In this document: positions 32,100-43,364 of the stretch, piece after piece | Layout: each line of letters starts with the position of its first letter | How positions within the stretch are numbered: the first letter of the stretch is position 1 | NCBI GenBank assembly: GCA_928212115.1 | Contig: CAKMRJ010001112.1 | Span: 405,371,537-405,435,536, forward strand | Source: Lactuca virosa | Taxonomy: Eukaryota; Streptophyta; Magnoliopsida; Asterales; Asteraceae | Direction of reading: 5' to 3' | DNA: 64,000 nucleotides | The notes under the pieces: generated by a model | Told to the model about the DNA's origin: nothing | Seen by the model: only the letters and a program-made list of their open reading frames with translations | Database searches by the model: none | Position numbers and translations under genes: made by a program

Positions 32100-33257
32100 A
32101 AGGAACCAAAAAACCAATATAAAACGTCAGAATTTAAAACTATCAACGACAAAAAAAATGGTTGTTGACTTATGCAATGTATGCACATGCACCGTATTAT
32201 AATAAAAATTACTTTTTTTTGATTTATTTTTAAGCCATGTTTTTTATCGAAAAAAACCAAATATACCATTGTTCATTATTTTTCGTCATCTTTCCATAGG
32301 GATCCATATTGATATACAAAAAATGATTTTTTTTTCAAAAATATTCACTTCATTTCTTTGTTTTTAGAAAAGTTAAGGTCTATTTTTTATCCAAAAAAAT
32401 TAATAAATATATCAAAATTTATATTTTTGGTACTCTTTAACCATATATTCATAAAAAAGAACAAAAAAAATGAATTTTCAGTTAAAATTCACAATGTGAA
32501 TCTGCTCAGATTCGTATTGCGAATCTATTTAGATTCACATTTCGAATCTGCTCGGATTCACAGTGTGAATAATAGTAAGTCAGATTCACATTGTGAATTC
32601 TGAAAACTAAATTATATATAGTTCATATTCACAATGTGAATAAATCCATTTGTTGATTGTACAAAACTAATTTATTAGTAATCAAAACGTTAAAATATTA
32701 TAAAATTACATAAAAATATACTTCGATTCATATGTAAACTTCATTAAATTAATTTTTGAATGATTAAAGAGTTGAAATAGTAAGTCCGATTCACTTTGTG
32801 AATGTTAAATTGAAATATTACAGTTCAGATTTATAGTGTGAATCTGATCGAGGGTTTTTTTAATCGATATTGATGTTAATAATAGAGGACAAAAAATTGA
32901 GATTTTTGGTATAATTAGTTTTTTAGATAAAAATAAACTTAAATACTGAAAAAAAAAACAACAAAACGAAGTGAGTTTTTTTCGAAAAAAAGTTTGTTTT
33001 TTATATCAACATGGATATCTATGGAAAGAGGACATGAGTTTTTTGGTATAAACAACGGTATATTCGTTTTTTTTTTTCGATAAAAACATGGCTTAAAAAA
33101 AATTAAACAAAAAAAATGTAGGTTTTAATTTTTTGGTGAAGACATGAGTTTTTTTTGGTATAATTCAGTGTATATGCATCTAATGTACAAGTATACATTG
33201 ATTCCCTTGGTCGTTAATCATTATGATTTTCGACGCTCATGATTGGTTCGTTCTTTC
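32100..33257. mobile_element. Foldback (long inverted-repeat) element with palindrome-rich core
   Basis: The left arm (about 32100-32460) and right arm (about 32870-33257) are imperfect inverted copies of each other. GGAACCAAAAAACCAAT matches the complement of ATTGGTTCGTTC. AACGAC, CATGGCTTAAAA and the TTTTTCGATAAAAA segment occur on opposite strands at mirror positions. Arms are 350-390 bp with a core of about 400 bp. No transposase frame is present. Mutator-like or foldback MITE-type elements have such arms; I could not fix a target duplication, so the class is open. Confidence 0.75.
32487..32846. repeat. Eight palindromic motifs of the GATTCACAATGTGAATC type in the foldback core
   Basis: Copies lie at about 32488, 32509, 32532, 32555, 32583, 32627, 32788 and 32829. 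All are 15-17 bp near-palindromes of the form GATTCAC-N3-GTGAATC, with varied centres. They appear only in the core and not in the arms. Confidence 0.9.
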
Positions 33258-33330
33258 CCCAAGACCCGGAGCCTTATGATAACTGGTCTTCGGGTCACGG
33301 CCCCGAATTATGAAATGGTTTGAAATAGGG

Positions 33331-34758
33331 TGTAACGCTCGTTTCAGGTATCATTTATTTCTCAAGATTTTTGGGTTCTAGACTGGAACTCGACGAGTTG
33401 GGGAGCTCCAACTCGTCGAGTAGAGATCATTTTGGACGCGAGACTTAGGGTCTACTCGACGAGTTGGAAGGCCCCAACTCGACAAGTAGACGCTGTAAAG
33501 GAAAACCCTAATTTTCAGGGTTTTGTACCCTATTTAAAGAACTTATGGATCATTTGTGGCCTCCCTCATCGTCCTAACTGTCCAGAGAGAAACCCTAGCC
33601 GTGCTTTAGTGCTTTCTTGAGTGTCTGTGAGCTTTCGAGAGTAAATCTTGTGCTCTTTGGAGGGAAACTTGAAGATTGAAGAGATTGAAGTGAGGAGGAG
33701 GCTATAGATCTGACATCTACCTTGTGTTAGCAACCATTTGGAGGTAAAAAGTCTTTACCTTTACCACTTGTTTCTTAGATCTTCTCGCATGAAAGTTTAG
33801 TGCATTTTAACCCATTTTGGAACCATTTTCGGAGTTGAGCATGATTTGAAGTTGTGACTTCAGACCTAGACACCTTAGGCCTCCTTGGGCCTAAATATTC
33901 AAGCATAATCAAGATTTGGCCGTCCTCCATGCCCTAGACCTTCTATTAAGCTTAGTTTTAGTGTTTTAGCCTCTTGAGGCCTTGTATGCACGTAAAGTTA
34001 GCAACTTTACGTGGTATTTAATTTCTAAGGGACTGGATTTGTAGTTTCGGGCTTTGGATTCAACTGGAAGGACTGAATATGTTAAGACAAGGGAAAAATC
34101 GACGAGTTGCACTGGCAACTCGACGAGTTGGATTGGGTTTTCCGATTTTCGGTATGCACAGTGAACTCGGCGAGTTGATAAGATAACTCGGCGAGTTGGT
34201 TAGGGTTTTTCCCCGGTTTTCTAAACACAGAATGAACTCAACGAGTTGCTAGATGCACTTGAGGAGTTGGGTCAACATGGACTGTTGACCTTGACTTTGA
34301 CCATGGTTGACCAAGTTTGACTTTGAGGATATTATTGGTATTTATGGATTTCGACAAAGTAGTCACATGATGGTTGTAGGCAGTTGAGTTGGAGCTGTGA
34401 ATTGGGACTTATCTTATCTTATCAGTTCAACATTCTTGAGAGGTGAGTCTCCTCACCATACCAATGGGTCGAAGGCACCAAGGACGACCCATTTTGTTAT
34501 ATGTGGTAGACTAGTTGATGTAGTGATATGTGGTATGTTAGTTGATTATATGCTAGGTGGTATGCTAGTTGTATATGTGATACTTGTAGGAAAGACCATG
34601 GGGGGAGCCCATGACGCTTGGATGTAAGACCATGTGGGGGAGCCCATGGCTTTTTAGGTAAAGACCATGGGGGAGCCCATGACACTTGGATGTCAGACCA
34701 TGTGGGGGAGCCCATGGATTTCCAGCTAAAGACCATGGGGGAGCCCATGGAACTTAGG
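33331..34758 (+). repeat. Gypsy-1 5' LTR, truncated at its 3' end
   Basis: It aligns with 53266-54593. Palindrome set 1 is AACTCGACGAGTT-type, four copies at 33387-33490. TATA is TATTTAAA (33531-33538). Palindrome set 2 has six copies at 34097-34270. A donor AG|GTGAGT starts its intron at 34443. Repeats of GACCATGGGGG..GCCCATG lie at 34596-34750. It ends at CTTAGG, where Gypsy-2 begins; the acceptor and LTR end are lost. Confidence 0.9.
34596..34750 (+). repeat. Hairpin-forming tandem repeat in Gypsy-1 U5 (5 units of 33-35 bp)
   Basis: Units read GACCATGGGGGAGCCCATG followed by alternating GACACTTGGATG and GCTTTTCAGG tails, so the true period is about 68 bp. Each unit holds CCATGGG and CCCATGG, able to pair. 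The 3' LTR has seven units (54433-54665). The array lies inside the predicted U5 intron. Confidence 0.88.
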
Positions 34759-36457
34759 TGTAACACCCAAATTTTCAAAACAATTTTTCATTTCAAAACA
34801 TACTTTCCACCACATAAAAATCACAAAATCATAATAAATCTCTGTATCATCACAAAACATGTCCCAAGATCTCATATAAATAAATCCTCTCTCGTGTGTA
34901 CGAATCATGCCGGCGCCTTCCCGCGATCCTCACTAGTACCTGAAACACATCACACAACAACTGTAAGCATAAAAGCTTAGTGAGTTCCCCAATATACCAC
35001 TTACAACACATACGCCACTCGAGGCTACAATACGACCCTCCGGTCCGATGTGTCTCAGCGGGACCCTCCAGTCCCATAGCTCGTTGGACCCTCTGGTCCG
35101 GTCATAGCTCGTTGGACCCTTCGGTCCGGTCTGTATCGTTGGACCCTTCGGTCCGGTCTATATCGTTGGACCCTTCGGTCCGGTCTATATCGTTGGACCC
35201 TTCGGTCCGGTCTATACAAAACATAGCATATATATAACACAATGCACATATTCTCATACATACACATAGCATACAAGACCCTCTGGTCTACACATAAATA
35301 CCACTCTAGGTAATGTATAGTGAGAAGACTCACCTCGGATGTCTCGGATAATATCCCGCCCGTGTATATATTGATCTAGCCTCTGCCTATACACATAACA
35401 TAATCATCTCAATCAATCACGACTCTCTAGGCTAGACTAGACTCTCACATGTCCTCTAAGAAGGCTAAAAGGCTATTTTACCCTTCAAACAGTCCACAAG
35501 TTCCATTGTTGACCAAACCCAAAAAGTCAACAAAAGTCAACGGTCAACCCTTGACCAGACTCGCCGAGTGCACAAATGTGACTCGACGAGTTCAGTCGTG
35601 AACTCGAGTCCTCTATCCCCCTTCTGACTCACTGAGTCATTCCCCCAATTCGGCAAGTCACTCACTATGTGATTCACGGGAAACCCTAACCCTACTCGCC
35701 GAGTCTGCCCTTGGACTCGGCGAGTTCATGTCATGCACAAACTCAATTGACCTCCTGAGGTCAGATCTGTTCCTTAGAACCATAGATCTGACCTTCCCAA
35801 GCCTGATAATCACGTAAAGCTTGGATCTTGACACTCATGTGACGCCTAGGAGGCTTTACTTGGTGATTTAGCCCCAAAAACAACAACCTGAGCTCATTGC
35901 CTCCATAGCTCAACATAAAGCAAGCTGGAATAAGCTCTTTAGACCACTATGGGTCCAGATCCGAAGTCTCAAAGTGAATAGGGGCCATATTCTCACAACT
36001 CCTTCCAATAAAAGACATAAAAACTCTACATCTATGGATTCCTTCAACAAAACAGATAAAGGGGCGACATAATACCTCAAAGATGAAGCCTTTTGCTCGA
36101 AATCCCCAGATGCACAACCTCCTTGGTCCCCTCCAAGCTGGAATCACCTCCTTCTTGTAAGAATCAATCACAAAGATCAAGAAATGGCTCCTTTCCTCTC
36201 ACAAACGCTCTAGCTCTTTTAGGGTTTCTCTCTGGGGTTTGGTAGCCGCAAGTGACGGCCCTAAGGGCCTTTAAATAGGTCCCAAACCCAAGAAATTAGG
36301 GTTTCATTAAACAGCGTGGACTCGCCGAGTCCAGTCATTAATCCAGTCCAACAATGCGCGGCTCTACTCGGCGAGTCTAAGCGCCTACTCGCCGAGTCCC
36401 TCTCCAAAACTCAAAAATAATTAGATAAATACAGTACCTAGAAATCCGGATGTTACA
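34759..36457 (-). repeat. Gypsy-2 3' LTR
   Basis: A 1,699-bp LTR. Sense order: palindromes ACTCGCCGAGT-type (36313-36400, three copies), TATTTAAA (36270-36277), palindromes (35557-35725), predicted intron (35333 down to 34940), end at 34759. It lacks a 21-bp palindrome copy that the 5' LTR has. Confidence 0.95.
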
Positions 36458-36470
36458 ATTCTCCCCCACT
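36458..36470 (-). other. Gypsy-2 polypurine tract
   Basis: AGTGGGGGAGAAT on - directly before the 3' LTR. Gypsy-1 has the matching AAGTGGGGGAGATT at 53252-53265. Confidence 0.92.
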
Positions 36471-36474
36471 AGAA

Positions 36475-39216
36475 TCAGACTTCGCCCTCGAAGTCTCTCT
36501 CAGCAAATAACTCTGGGTACTGTTCACGCATCTCTAACTCCGGCTCCCAAGTCAGCTCGGACCCCTTCCGATGTTGCCACTGGACCTGAACCAATGACAC
36601 CTCCTTGTTTCTCAAAACCTTGATCCTCCTATCCCGAATCGCGATCGGCCTCTCAACATAGTTCAGGCTTGCATCCACCTGAATGTCCTCAAGGGGAACC
36701 ACTGCCGACTCATCGGCGATACACTTCCTCAACTGAGATACGTGGAAGGTATCATGAATCTGACTCAACTCCGCAGGTAGTTCCAAACGATACGCTACTC
36801 TGCCCACCCTGGCGATCACCCTGAAAGGACCAATATACCGAGGCCCCAACTTGCCTCTCTTCCTGAATCGGATCACTCCTTTCCAAGGAGATACCTTCAG
36901 GAGGACGAAGTCACCAACCTGAAATTCGAGCTCGGTTTGACGGCTCTGGGCCGTCAGTAACCTCTGCCTGACCTGCTGAATCTGCTCGGTCGTCTGAAGC
37001 ACAATCTCCGTACTACCCATCACACGTTGCCCGACCTCACCCCAGCAAATGGGAGTCCGACACCTCCTCCCATACAACAGCTCAAAGGGTGGCATACCGA
37101 TGCTCGAATGATGGCTGTTGTTGTAGGAAAACTCTGCCAAGGGTAAATATGTGTCCCAACTCCCTCCAAAGTCCAATACACATGCCCGAAGCATGTCCTC
37201 GAGCGTCTGAATCGTCCGCTCACTCTGCCCGTCTGTCTGTGGGTGGTATGCGGTACTAAAATGCAGCCTCGTACCCAACTCCTCATGAAACTTCTTCCAG
37301 AATCTGGAAGTGAAACGCACATCTCGATCTGAGACGATCGAGATCGGCACTCCATGCCGTGATACCACCTCCCTCACGTACAACTCTGCCAACCTCTCAG
37401 CGGAAAAGCTCTCACTGATAGCAAGGAAGTGAGCGCTCTTCGTCAACCTGTCCACAATCACCCAAATTGCATCGACGCCCCTAGCAGTCCTCGGCAATTT
37501 GGTGATAAAATCCATGGTAATCTGTTCCCATTTCCATTCGGGAACCTCCAACGGCTGCAATTTACCATGCGGTCTCTGGTGCTCGGCCTTAACTCTGCGA
37601 CAGGTCAAGCACCTCTCTACGAACCATGCAACATCCCTCTTCATACAGGGCCACCAATACTCTCTCTTCAGGTCCAAATACATCTTAGTGGCCCCGGGAT
37701 GGATCGAGAACCTCGATCTATGCGCCTCCTCCATCAAGATGGTACGCGTTCCACCCACGAACGGTACCCAAATCCGACCCTGAAAGGTCATAAGTCCTCG
37801 ACCATCGGTAACGAACTCCGATACCTGTCCGATAACCCGCTCTCTCTTCCGGTTCTCCGGCCTAATGGCCTCAGCCTGCGCCCCTCGAATGGTGTCCAAC
37901 ACCGGAGTCATCACTGTCAATCTCATACAAACATCTCGTATCGGGGCACTCTCCGCCCTGCGACTCAGGGCATCAGCTACAACATTAGCTTTGCCCGGGT
38001 GGTACAGGATCTCGCAATCATAATCCTTCACCACATCCAACCATCTCCTCTGACGCATGTTCAGGTTGGGCTGATCCATCAAATACTTCAAGCTCTTATG
38101 GTCCGTGTATATGGTACACCGAACCCCGTACATGTAGTGACGCCAGATCTTGAGGGCGAACACTACTGCCCCCAGCTCCAGATCGTGGGTGGGATACCTC
38201 GCCTCGTGAGGCTTCAGCTGTCTCGATGCGTATGCTATCACATGCCCTCTCTGCATTAGCACCGCTCCCAGCCCCGATATCGATGCGTCACAATACACCA
38301 CAAAGTCCTCCATTCCCTCCGGAAGGGCTAACACCGGGGCTTCGCACAGTCTCTGGCGAAGTGTCTCGAAGGAGGCCTGCTGCTCTGGGCCCCATGAAAA
38401 AGCAACACCCTTCCGGGTCAATCTGGTGAGTGGCACGGCGATCTTGGAGAAATCCCTGATAAATCTCCTATAATAGCCGGCCAACCCGAGGAAACTCCTG
38501 ATCTCGGTGGGGGATCTCGGCACCTCCCAACTCATCACTGCCTCAATCTTGGCCGGATCGACCAAAATCCCATTCTGGTTAACGAGGTGCCCTAGGAACC
38601 GGACCTCTCGTAACCAGAAATCACACTTGGAGAATTTGGCATAAAGCCTCTCCGATCTCAAAACTCCAAGTAACTCTCTCAAATGCTCCTCATGCTGCTC
38701 TCTGGATCTCGAATACACCAATATGTCATCGATGAACACGATCACCGAACGATCCAACATCGGTCTGCATACTCTGTTCATGAGATCCATGAATGTCGCC
38801 GGTGCATTGGTGAGCCCGAAAGGCATCACCACGAACTCGTAATGCCCGTAACGAGTCCTGAATGCTGTCTTCTGGATATCCTCATCTCGTACTCTCATCT
38901 GATGATATCCAGACCTCAAGTCGATCTTGGAAAACCAAGACGCTCCCTGCAACTGATCGAATAAATCGTCGATCCTCGGTAAGGGGTAACGGTTTTTGAC
39001 CGTCAGTTTGTTCAGTTCCCGGTAATCAATGCACATCCGGTGTGAACCATCCTTTTTCTTGACAAAAAGGATCGGCGCTCCCCACGGCGAGCTACTCGGC
39101 CGTATAAACCCCTTCCCCAGCAGCTCCTGAAGCTGCGAGGATAACTCCTGCATCTCTGGTGGCGCAAGGCGATAGGGCGCCTTGGCGATAGGCGCTGCCC
39201 CCGGAACCAAGTCAAT
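36475..39216 (-). pseudogene. pol: Gypsy-2 pol: RT, RNase H, integrase, chromodomain-like tail
   Basis: One frame of 911 codons without stops; no own ATG, as it is the continuation of the protease frame. Residues (from the first shown, about 39210): RT with KIDLRSGYHQMRV (95-107) and catalytic FIDDILVY (159-166); RNase H with YCDAS (306-310) and TDHKSL (369-374); integrase zinc module H504 and CLTC (534-537); catalytic D567 (TMDFITKLP), D628 (VSDRD) and E664 (TDGQSER). The C-terminal domain begins at about 762 (FQVGDFVLLKVSPWKG) and the chromodomain-like tail at 875-901. About nine residues found in Gypsy-1 between SRQ and DLEFQV are missing at about 36940, in frame. All catalytic residues are present. 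Confidence 0.95.
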
Positions 39217-39787
39217 ACGAACTCTACCTGCCTCTCGGGAGGTACACCCGGCAACTCCTCGGGGAAAACATCCGGGAACTCACGCACTATCGGAACCTCA
39301 TCGACCGACCTCGGTCTCTCTGCATCTACTCTCGTATCCACCACATAAGCCACAAACCCACTACAGCCCTGCTGTAGACTCTGCCTCGCTCTAGCGGCCG
39401 AACAAAATGCTGAGCCAGAACGGGTACCCTCGCCGTACACCGTAAGTACTCCCCCACTGGGGTCTCGTATCGTCACCAACTGTCGCTCGCAGTCTATCAC
39501 AACCCCAAATCGGCTCAACCAATCCATGCCTACTATGACACATACGTCCCCCATAGCAATCGGGACCAGATCTATCGGGAACTCGACACCGAAGATCTCG
39601 AGTACACATCCTCGAATCACATCAGTAGCATACACTGCTCGCTTGTCGGCTATAGAAACTCGTAGAGGTCGACTCAACGCCTCTCGTTGAACACTGATGT
39701 GTCGACTAAACGCTATCGACACAAATGACCGACTCGCACCCGAGTCAAACAACACCAAAGCAGGTACAGAACACACAAGAAATGTAC
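39217..39787 (-). pseudogene. pol: Gypsy-2 aspartic protease and linker, frameshifted before RT
   Basis: The readable frame starts after the predicted intron acceptor (39788). VLFDSGASRSFVS holds the D-S-G active site, and VIVGMDWL and VIDCERQ are the usual following landmarks. EFPDVFPEELPGVPPERQVEF marks the linker to RT. Just after that, near 39217-39222, the frame differs by one base from the RT frame. Compared with the same point in Gypsy-1, a single base is missing. This is the only obvious disabling change in the element's coding part. Protease releases Gag, RT and integrase from the polyprotein. Confidence 0.9.
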
Positions 39788-39852
39788 CTATGCATACCTC
39801 AAAATAAGCATAATATCACAAACTCAATATAAACCGAGGAAAGAATACATAC
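39788..39852 (-). other. Predicted 65-nt intron at the Gag-protease boundary, Gypsy-2
   Basis: On the - strand the donor is G|GTATGTATTC and the acceptor ATGCATAG|GTACATTTC. The interior is T-rich. Removing it joins Gag to protease in frame, splitting one Gly codon after its first base. Left in, Gag ends 9 codons into the intron at TAA/TGA. Gypsy-1 has a 69-nt intron at the same codon and phase (49838-49906). Confidence 0.75.
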
Positions 39853-41035
39853 CAGCTTCCACGACGGGTGCTACGCGGACCTCCTCCGCTGTCAACTGGA
39901 AGGCTCTCCCGCGAGCCTTCGGCGCCTCGGCCTTCGCCGGCCGACTCTCTGTAGCTCGAACAGCAGGCGCAGATCCCTGCGCTGATCTCTGCAGTAGCTG
40001 TGGGCACTCGGCCTTCCGATGGCCGGTCTGGTTGCAATGAAAGCAAACCGTGAATCCCTTGGGGCAGTCCCTCGCATAATGCCCCTCCTTCCCACACTTA
40101 TAACACACCCCAGCTCTGCATGTCCCCTCGTGGCTCTTGCCGCACTTTCCACAAGTGCGGCCCTTCGGACCCCCAGATCTCGAATCAGCGGGCTTTGCCC
40201 GCTTGGCTGCCGGCTGAGACTGTGTCGGTCGCCGATCCACCCTCTGAGACTCGGCCTCCTCCCTGGCCTGCGTCTCCAGCTCAATCTCCCTCTTCCGGGC
40301 ATTTGCCTGGAGCTCAGCAAATGTCCGATAAGTCGAGTTTGACACGAACTCCCGTATATCCCTCCTCAAAACACCCAAGTACCGGCTCATACGTGCCTGC
40401 TCAGTAGACACCTGCTCAGGGCAGAACATCGCCCTCTCATGAAACTTCCGGGTAACCACAGTAACCGAATCAGTACCCTGTTTGAGGGTCAAGAACTCCT
40501 GAGCCAATCGCTCCCTCTCCACCGGAGGAACATACTCATCTCGAAACATCGTGGTGAACCTCTCCCAGGTCACCGCAGTCAGCTCTGCAGTAGTGAAGTC
40601 TGCCGTCACAAACTTCCACCAGTCCTTCGCTCCCAAGCGAAGCTGGTTCAGCGCAAACCGAACCCTCAGATGCTCTGGACACGAGCAGGTATAGAAACAA
40701 CCCTCAACATCGGTAATCCATCTCATAGCAGCAATCGGATCCTGCGTCCCATCAAACTCTGGTGGCTTCGTGTTGCTGAACTCTCTGTACAGCAACGAGT
40801 CACCCCCCTGCGGCCTGGCAGCAGCAACGGCTGCGGTGGCCGCAACAACAGCTGCATCAGTAAGAGCGGCGTACCGCTCATCAAAAGCCTCCATCATCGT
40901 GGTCTTGATAGACCCGAACATCTCTGGAATCTCAGCGCGGATGGCAGCAGCCACCTCATCATGAATCATCTGGCGGAGCTCCTCATCGCTCACAACCCCC
41001 TCGCTAGTCCCTGGCCGGTGGCGCGTCCCAACCAT
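39824..41035 (-). CDS. gag: Gypsy-2 Gag
   Basis: The start is the ATG at 41035 (MVGTRHRPGTSEG). The frame is open upstream to 41152 but that is leader. It has 403 codons. An N-terminal helix and Ala-rich part come first, then the retrotransposon-gag capsid domain (PPEFDGTQDPIAAMRWITDVE; LGAKDWWKFV; TWERFTTMFRDEY; LKQGTDSVTVVTRKFHE). A basic segment follows, then three CCHC-type modules: CGKCGKSHEGTC, CYKCGKEGHYARDC and CFHCNQTGHRKAEC. It forms the particle and binds element RNA. The last 9 codons are intron-encoded if the boundary intron is real. No stop or frameshift is seen, so Gag should be producible. Confidence 0.95.
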   Translation of the reverse strand: MVGTRHRPGTSEGVVSDEELRQMIHDEVAAAIRAEIPEMFGSIKTTMMEAFDERYAALTDAAVVAATAAVAAARPQGGDSLLYREFSNTKPPEFDGTQDPIAAMRWITDVEGCFYTCSCPEHLRVRFALNQLRLGAKDWWKFVTADFTTAELTAVTWERFTTMFRDEYVPPVERERLAQEFLTLKQGTDSVTVVTRKFHERAMFCPEQVSTEQARMSRYLGVLRRDIREFVSNSTYRTFAELQANARKREIELETQAREEAESQRVDRRPTQSQPAAKRAKPADSRSGGPKGRTCGKCGKSHEGTCRAGVCYKCGKEGHYARDCPKGFTVCFHCNQTGHRKAECPQLLQRSAQGSAPAVRATESRPAKAEAPKARGRAFQLTAEEVRVAPVVEAGMYSFLGLY

Positions 41036-41168
41036 GATGCCTCTCTGAAATACAACACAAGATATCAAAGACTCGCTCGAGTATACTCGCACTCGATAAC
41101 TCAACCCTACTTGCTCCTTAGTACCCAATGGATTCTTAGTTAGGGTGCACACTGCTCCGGTGTCTTCA

Positions 41169-41189
41169 GTAGTACGGGCCCTATACTAC
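41169..41189 (-). promoter_or_regulatory. Dimerisation-site-like hairpin with GGGCCC loop, Gypsy-2 leader
   Basis: On the - strand the stem GTAGTA pairs with TACTAC around the 9-base loop TAGGGCCCG. The 6-base palindrome is placed 2 bases from the 5' and 1 base from the 3' side. This is the loop geometry of the HIV-1 dimerisation hairpin. It lies 134 nt before the gag ATG. Gypsy-1 has the same hairpin at 48465-48485, and most of the surrounding leader is not alike. Confidence 0.7.
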
Positions 41190-41628
41190 CGTCCACACCG
41201 CATCAGCATTCACTCTAAGTCCTCCTCCTTGGATTCCAGATCACAAGTACACTACATCTCACTGGCATAGGCTTCCCTTCGGTAGGCCTCCCAACATCTC
41301 CTCACTGCTACCTATTCGTTCTCAAGCATCATATAGCAGCAAAATCATTCCTAGGCTAAGGCATCACAGATCAGGCCACTCTAGTCCTAATATGATCACC
41401 TAGCCTACTCTAGCATGCATAATATCTCATAATATCTCATAACACATAAGGTAAGGGTATTTTGGGAAATCACCGTTCGGGCGCTGGCTGATCGTACACA
41501 CTGTTTCCTTCTGCCTTTCTCAAAATCTTTTATTCTTTTAGAAAAATTGTTTATTTTATGAAAACTTTCTCATCTCCTCAGTTTGAGTTCGGATTCATCC
41601 GAAGATGCACCCGAATCCCTCAAACCAA
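41190..41628 (-). other. Gypsy-2 5' leader
   Basis: Untranslated region between primer-binding site and the GGGCCC hairpin. No coding is seen. It is AG-rich in its second half. Confidence 0.8.
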
Positions 41629-41644
41629 GGCTCTGATACCAACT
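41629..41644 (-). other. Gypsy-2 primer-binding site
   Basis: On - the sequence AGTTGGTATCAGAGCC follows the 5' LTR and matches the initiator tRNA-Met 3' end (TGGTATCAGAGC). Confidence 0.92.
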
Positions 41645-43364
41645 TGTAACACCCAAATTTTCAAAACAATTTTTCATTTCAAAACATACTTTCCACCACA
41701 TAAAAATCACAAAATCATAATAAATCTCTGTATCATCACAAAACACGTCCCAAGATCTCATATAAATAAATCCTCTCTCGTGTGTACGAATCATGCCGGC
41801 GCCTTCCCACGATCCTCACTAGTACCTGAAACACATCACACAACAACTGTAAGCATAAAAGCTTAGTGAGTTCCCCAATATACCACATACAACACATACG
41901 CCACTCGAGGCTACAATACGACCCTCCGGTCCGATGTGTCTCAGCGGGACCCTCCAGTCCCGTAGCTCGTTGGACCCTCTGGTCCGGTCATAGCTCGTTG
42001 GACCCTTCGGTCCGGTCTGTATCGTTGGACCCTTTGGTCCGGTCTATATCGTTGGACCCTTCGGTCCGGTCTATATCGTTGGACCCTTCGGTCCGGTCTA
42101 TACAAAACATAGCATACATATAACACAATGCACATAATCTCATACATACACATAGCATACAAGACCCTCTGGTCTACACATAAATACCACTCTAGGTAAT
42201 GTATAGTGAGAAGACTCACCTCGGATGTCTCGGATAATATCCCGCCCGTTGTATATACTGATCTAGCCTCTGCCTATACACATAACATAATCATCTCAAT
42301 CAATCACGACTCTCTAGGCTAGACTAGACTCTCACATGTCCTCTAAGAAGGCTAAAAGGCTATTTTACCCTTCAAACAGTCCACAAGTTCCATTGTTGAC
42401 CAAACCCAAAAAGTCAACAAAAGTCAACGGTCAACCCTTGACCAGACTCGCCGAGTGCACAAATGTGACTCGGCGAGTTCAGTCGTGAACTCGAGTCCTC
42501 TATCCCCCTTCTGACTCACTGAGTCATTCCCCCAATTCGGCAAGTCACTCACTGTGTGATTCACGGGAAACCCTAACCCTACTCGCCGAGTCTGCCCTTG
42601 GACTCGGCGAGTTCATGTCATGCACAAACTCAATTGACCTCCTGAGGTCAGATCTGTTCCTTAGAACCATAGATCTGACCTTCCCAAGCCTGATAATCAC
42701 GTAAAGCTTGGATCTTGACACTCATGTGACGCCTAGGAGGCTTTACTTGGTGATTTAGCCCCAAAAACAACAACCTGAGCTCATTGCCTCCATAGCTCAA
42801 CATAAAGCAAGCTGGAATAAGCTCTTTAGACCACTATGGGTCCAGATCCGAAGTCTCAAAGTGAATAGGGGCCATATTCTCACAACTCCTTCCAATAAAA
42901 GACATAAAACTCTACATCTATGGATTCCTTCAACAAAACAGATAAAGGGGCGACATAATACCTCAAAGATGAAGTCTTTTGCTCGAAATCCCCAGATGCA
43001 CAACCTCCTTGGTCCCCTCCAAGCTGGAATCACCTCCTTCTTGTAAGAATCAATCACAAAGATCAAGAAATGGCTCCTTTCCTCTCACAAACGCTCTAGC
43101 TCTTTTAGGGTTTCTCTCTGGGGTTTGGTAGCCGCAAGTGACGGCCCTAAGGGCCTTTAAATAGGTCCCAAACCCAAGAAATTAGGGTTTCATTAAACAG
43201 CGTGGACTCGCCGAGTCCACGTATGGACTCGCCGAGTCCAGTCATTAATCCAGTCCAACAATGCGCGGCTCTACTCCGCGAGTCTAAGCGCCTACTCGCC
43301 GAGTCCCTCTCCAAAACTCAAAAATAATTAGATAAATACAGTACCTAGAAATCCGGATGTTACA
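41645..43364 (-). repeat. Gypsy-2 5' LTR (active promoter copy)
   Basis: A 1,720-bp LTR. Palindromes (four copies, 43203-43300), then TATTTAAA (43156-43163), then further palindromes (42445-42615). The predicted intron runs 42219 down to 41826 on - (GAG|GTGAGT ... GTTTCAG|GTACT). Inside the intron, six to seven units with GGACC-CTTC-GGTCC lie at 41920-42105. Confidence 0.95.
41920..42105 (-). repeat. Hairpin-forming 27-bp tandem repeat in Gypsy-2 U5 intron
   Basis: Units contain GGACCCTTCGGTCC (5-bp stem, 4-base loop) followed by GGTCTATATCGTT. Outer units vary (GGACCCTCTGGTCC, GGGACCCTCCAGTCCC) yet still pair: the base changes preserve the stem. The same array is in the 3' LTR (35035-35217). 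Confidence 0.9.

Larger units (their letters stand above)
34759..43364 (-). mobile_element. Gypsy-2: young, nearly intact Ty3/gypsy chromovirus-type element
   Basis: LTRs 34759-36457 and 41645-43364 start TGTAACACCC and end GGATGTTACA. They differ at about 13 positions plus a 21-bp indel, under 1 percent by substitutions. The tRNA-Met primer site lies by the right LTR and the purine tract (AGTGGGGGAGAAT on -) by the left. Gag (41035-39824), protease and RT-RNase H-integrase are long open frames. Host flanks differ: TTAGG on the left (inside the Gypsy-1 LTR) and GGATT on the right (inside Copia-C). There is no target duplication. Confidence 0.95.

Noticed and set aside
34759..34764. TTAGG / GGATT as a degenerate target duplication of Gypsy-2
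   Set aside because: The two 5-base flanks do not match, and they belong to two different host elements.
35083..35217. Regular direct repeats suggestive of a CRISPR array
   Set aside because: Units are contiguous without unique spacers, lie in a plant LTR, and recur in the partner LTR.
35055..35333. Frame with repeated RPDRRVQRY on - (also 41941-42219)
   Set aside because: It is the 27-bp hairpin repeat of the LTR translated; it lies in a predicted intron and has no protein logic.
37429..38259. 276-codon open frame on + opposite Gypsy-2 pol
   Set aside because: It is antisense to RT-RNase H-integrase coding sequence, rich in His/Pro/Leu with no domain; a frame shadow.
40439..41143. 234-codon open frame on + opposite Gypsy-2 gag
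   Set aside because: Antisense shadow of an intact Gag frame.
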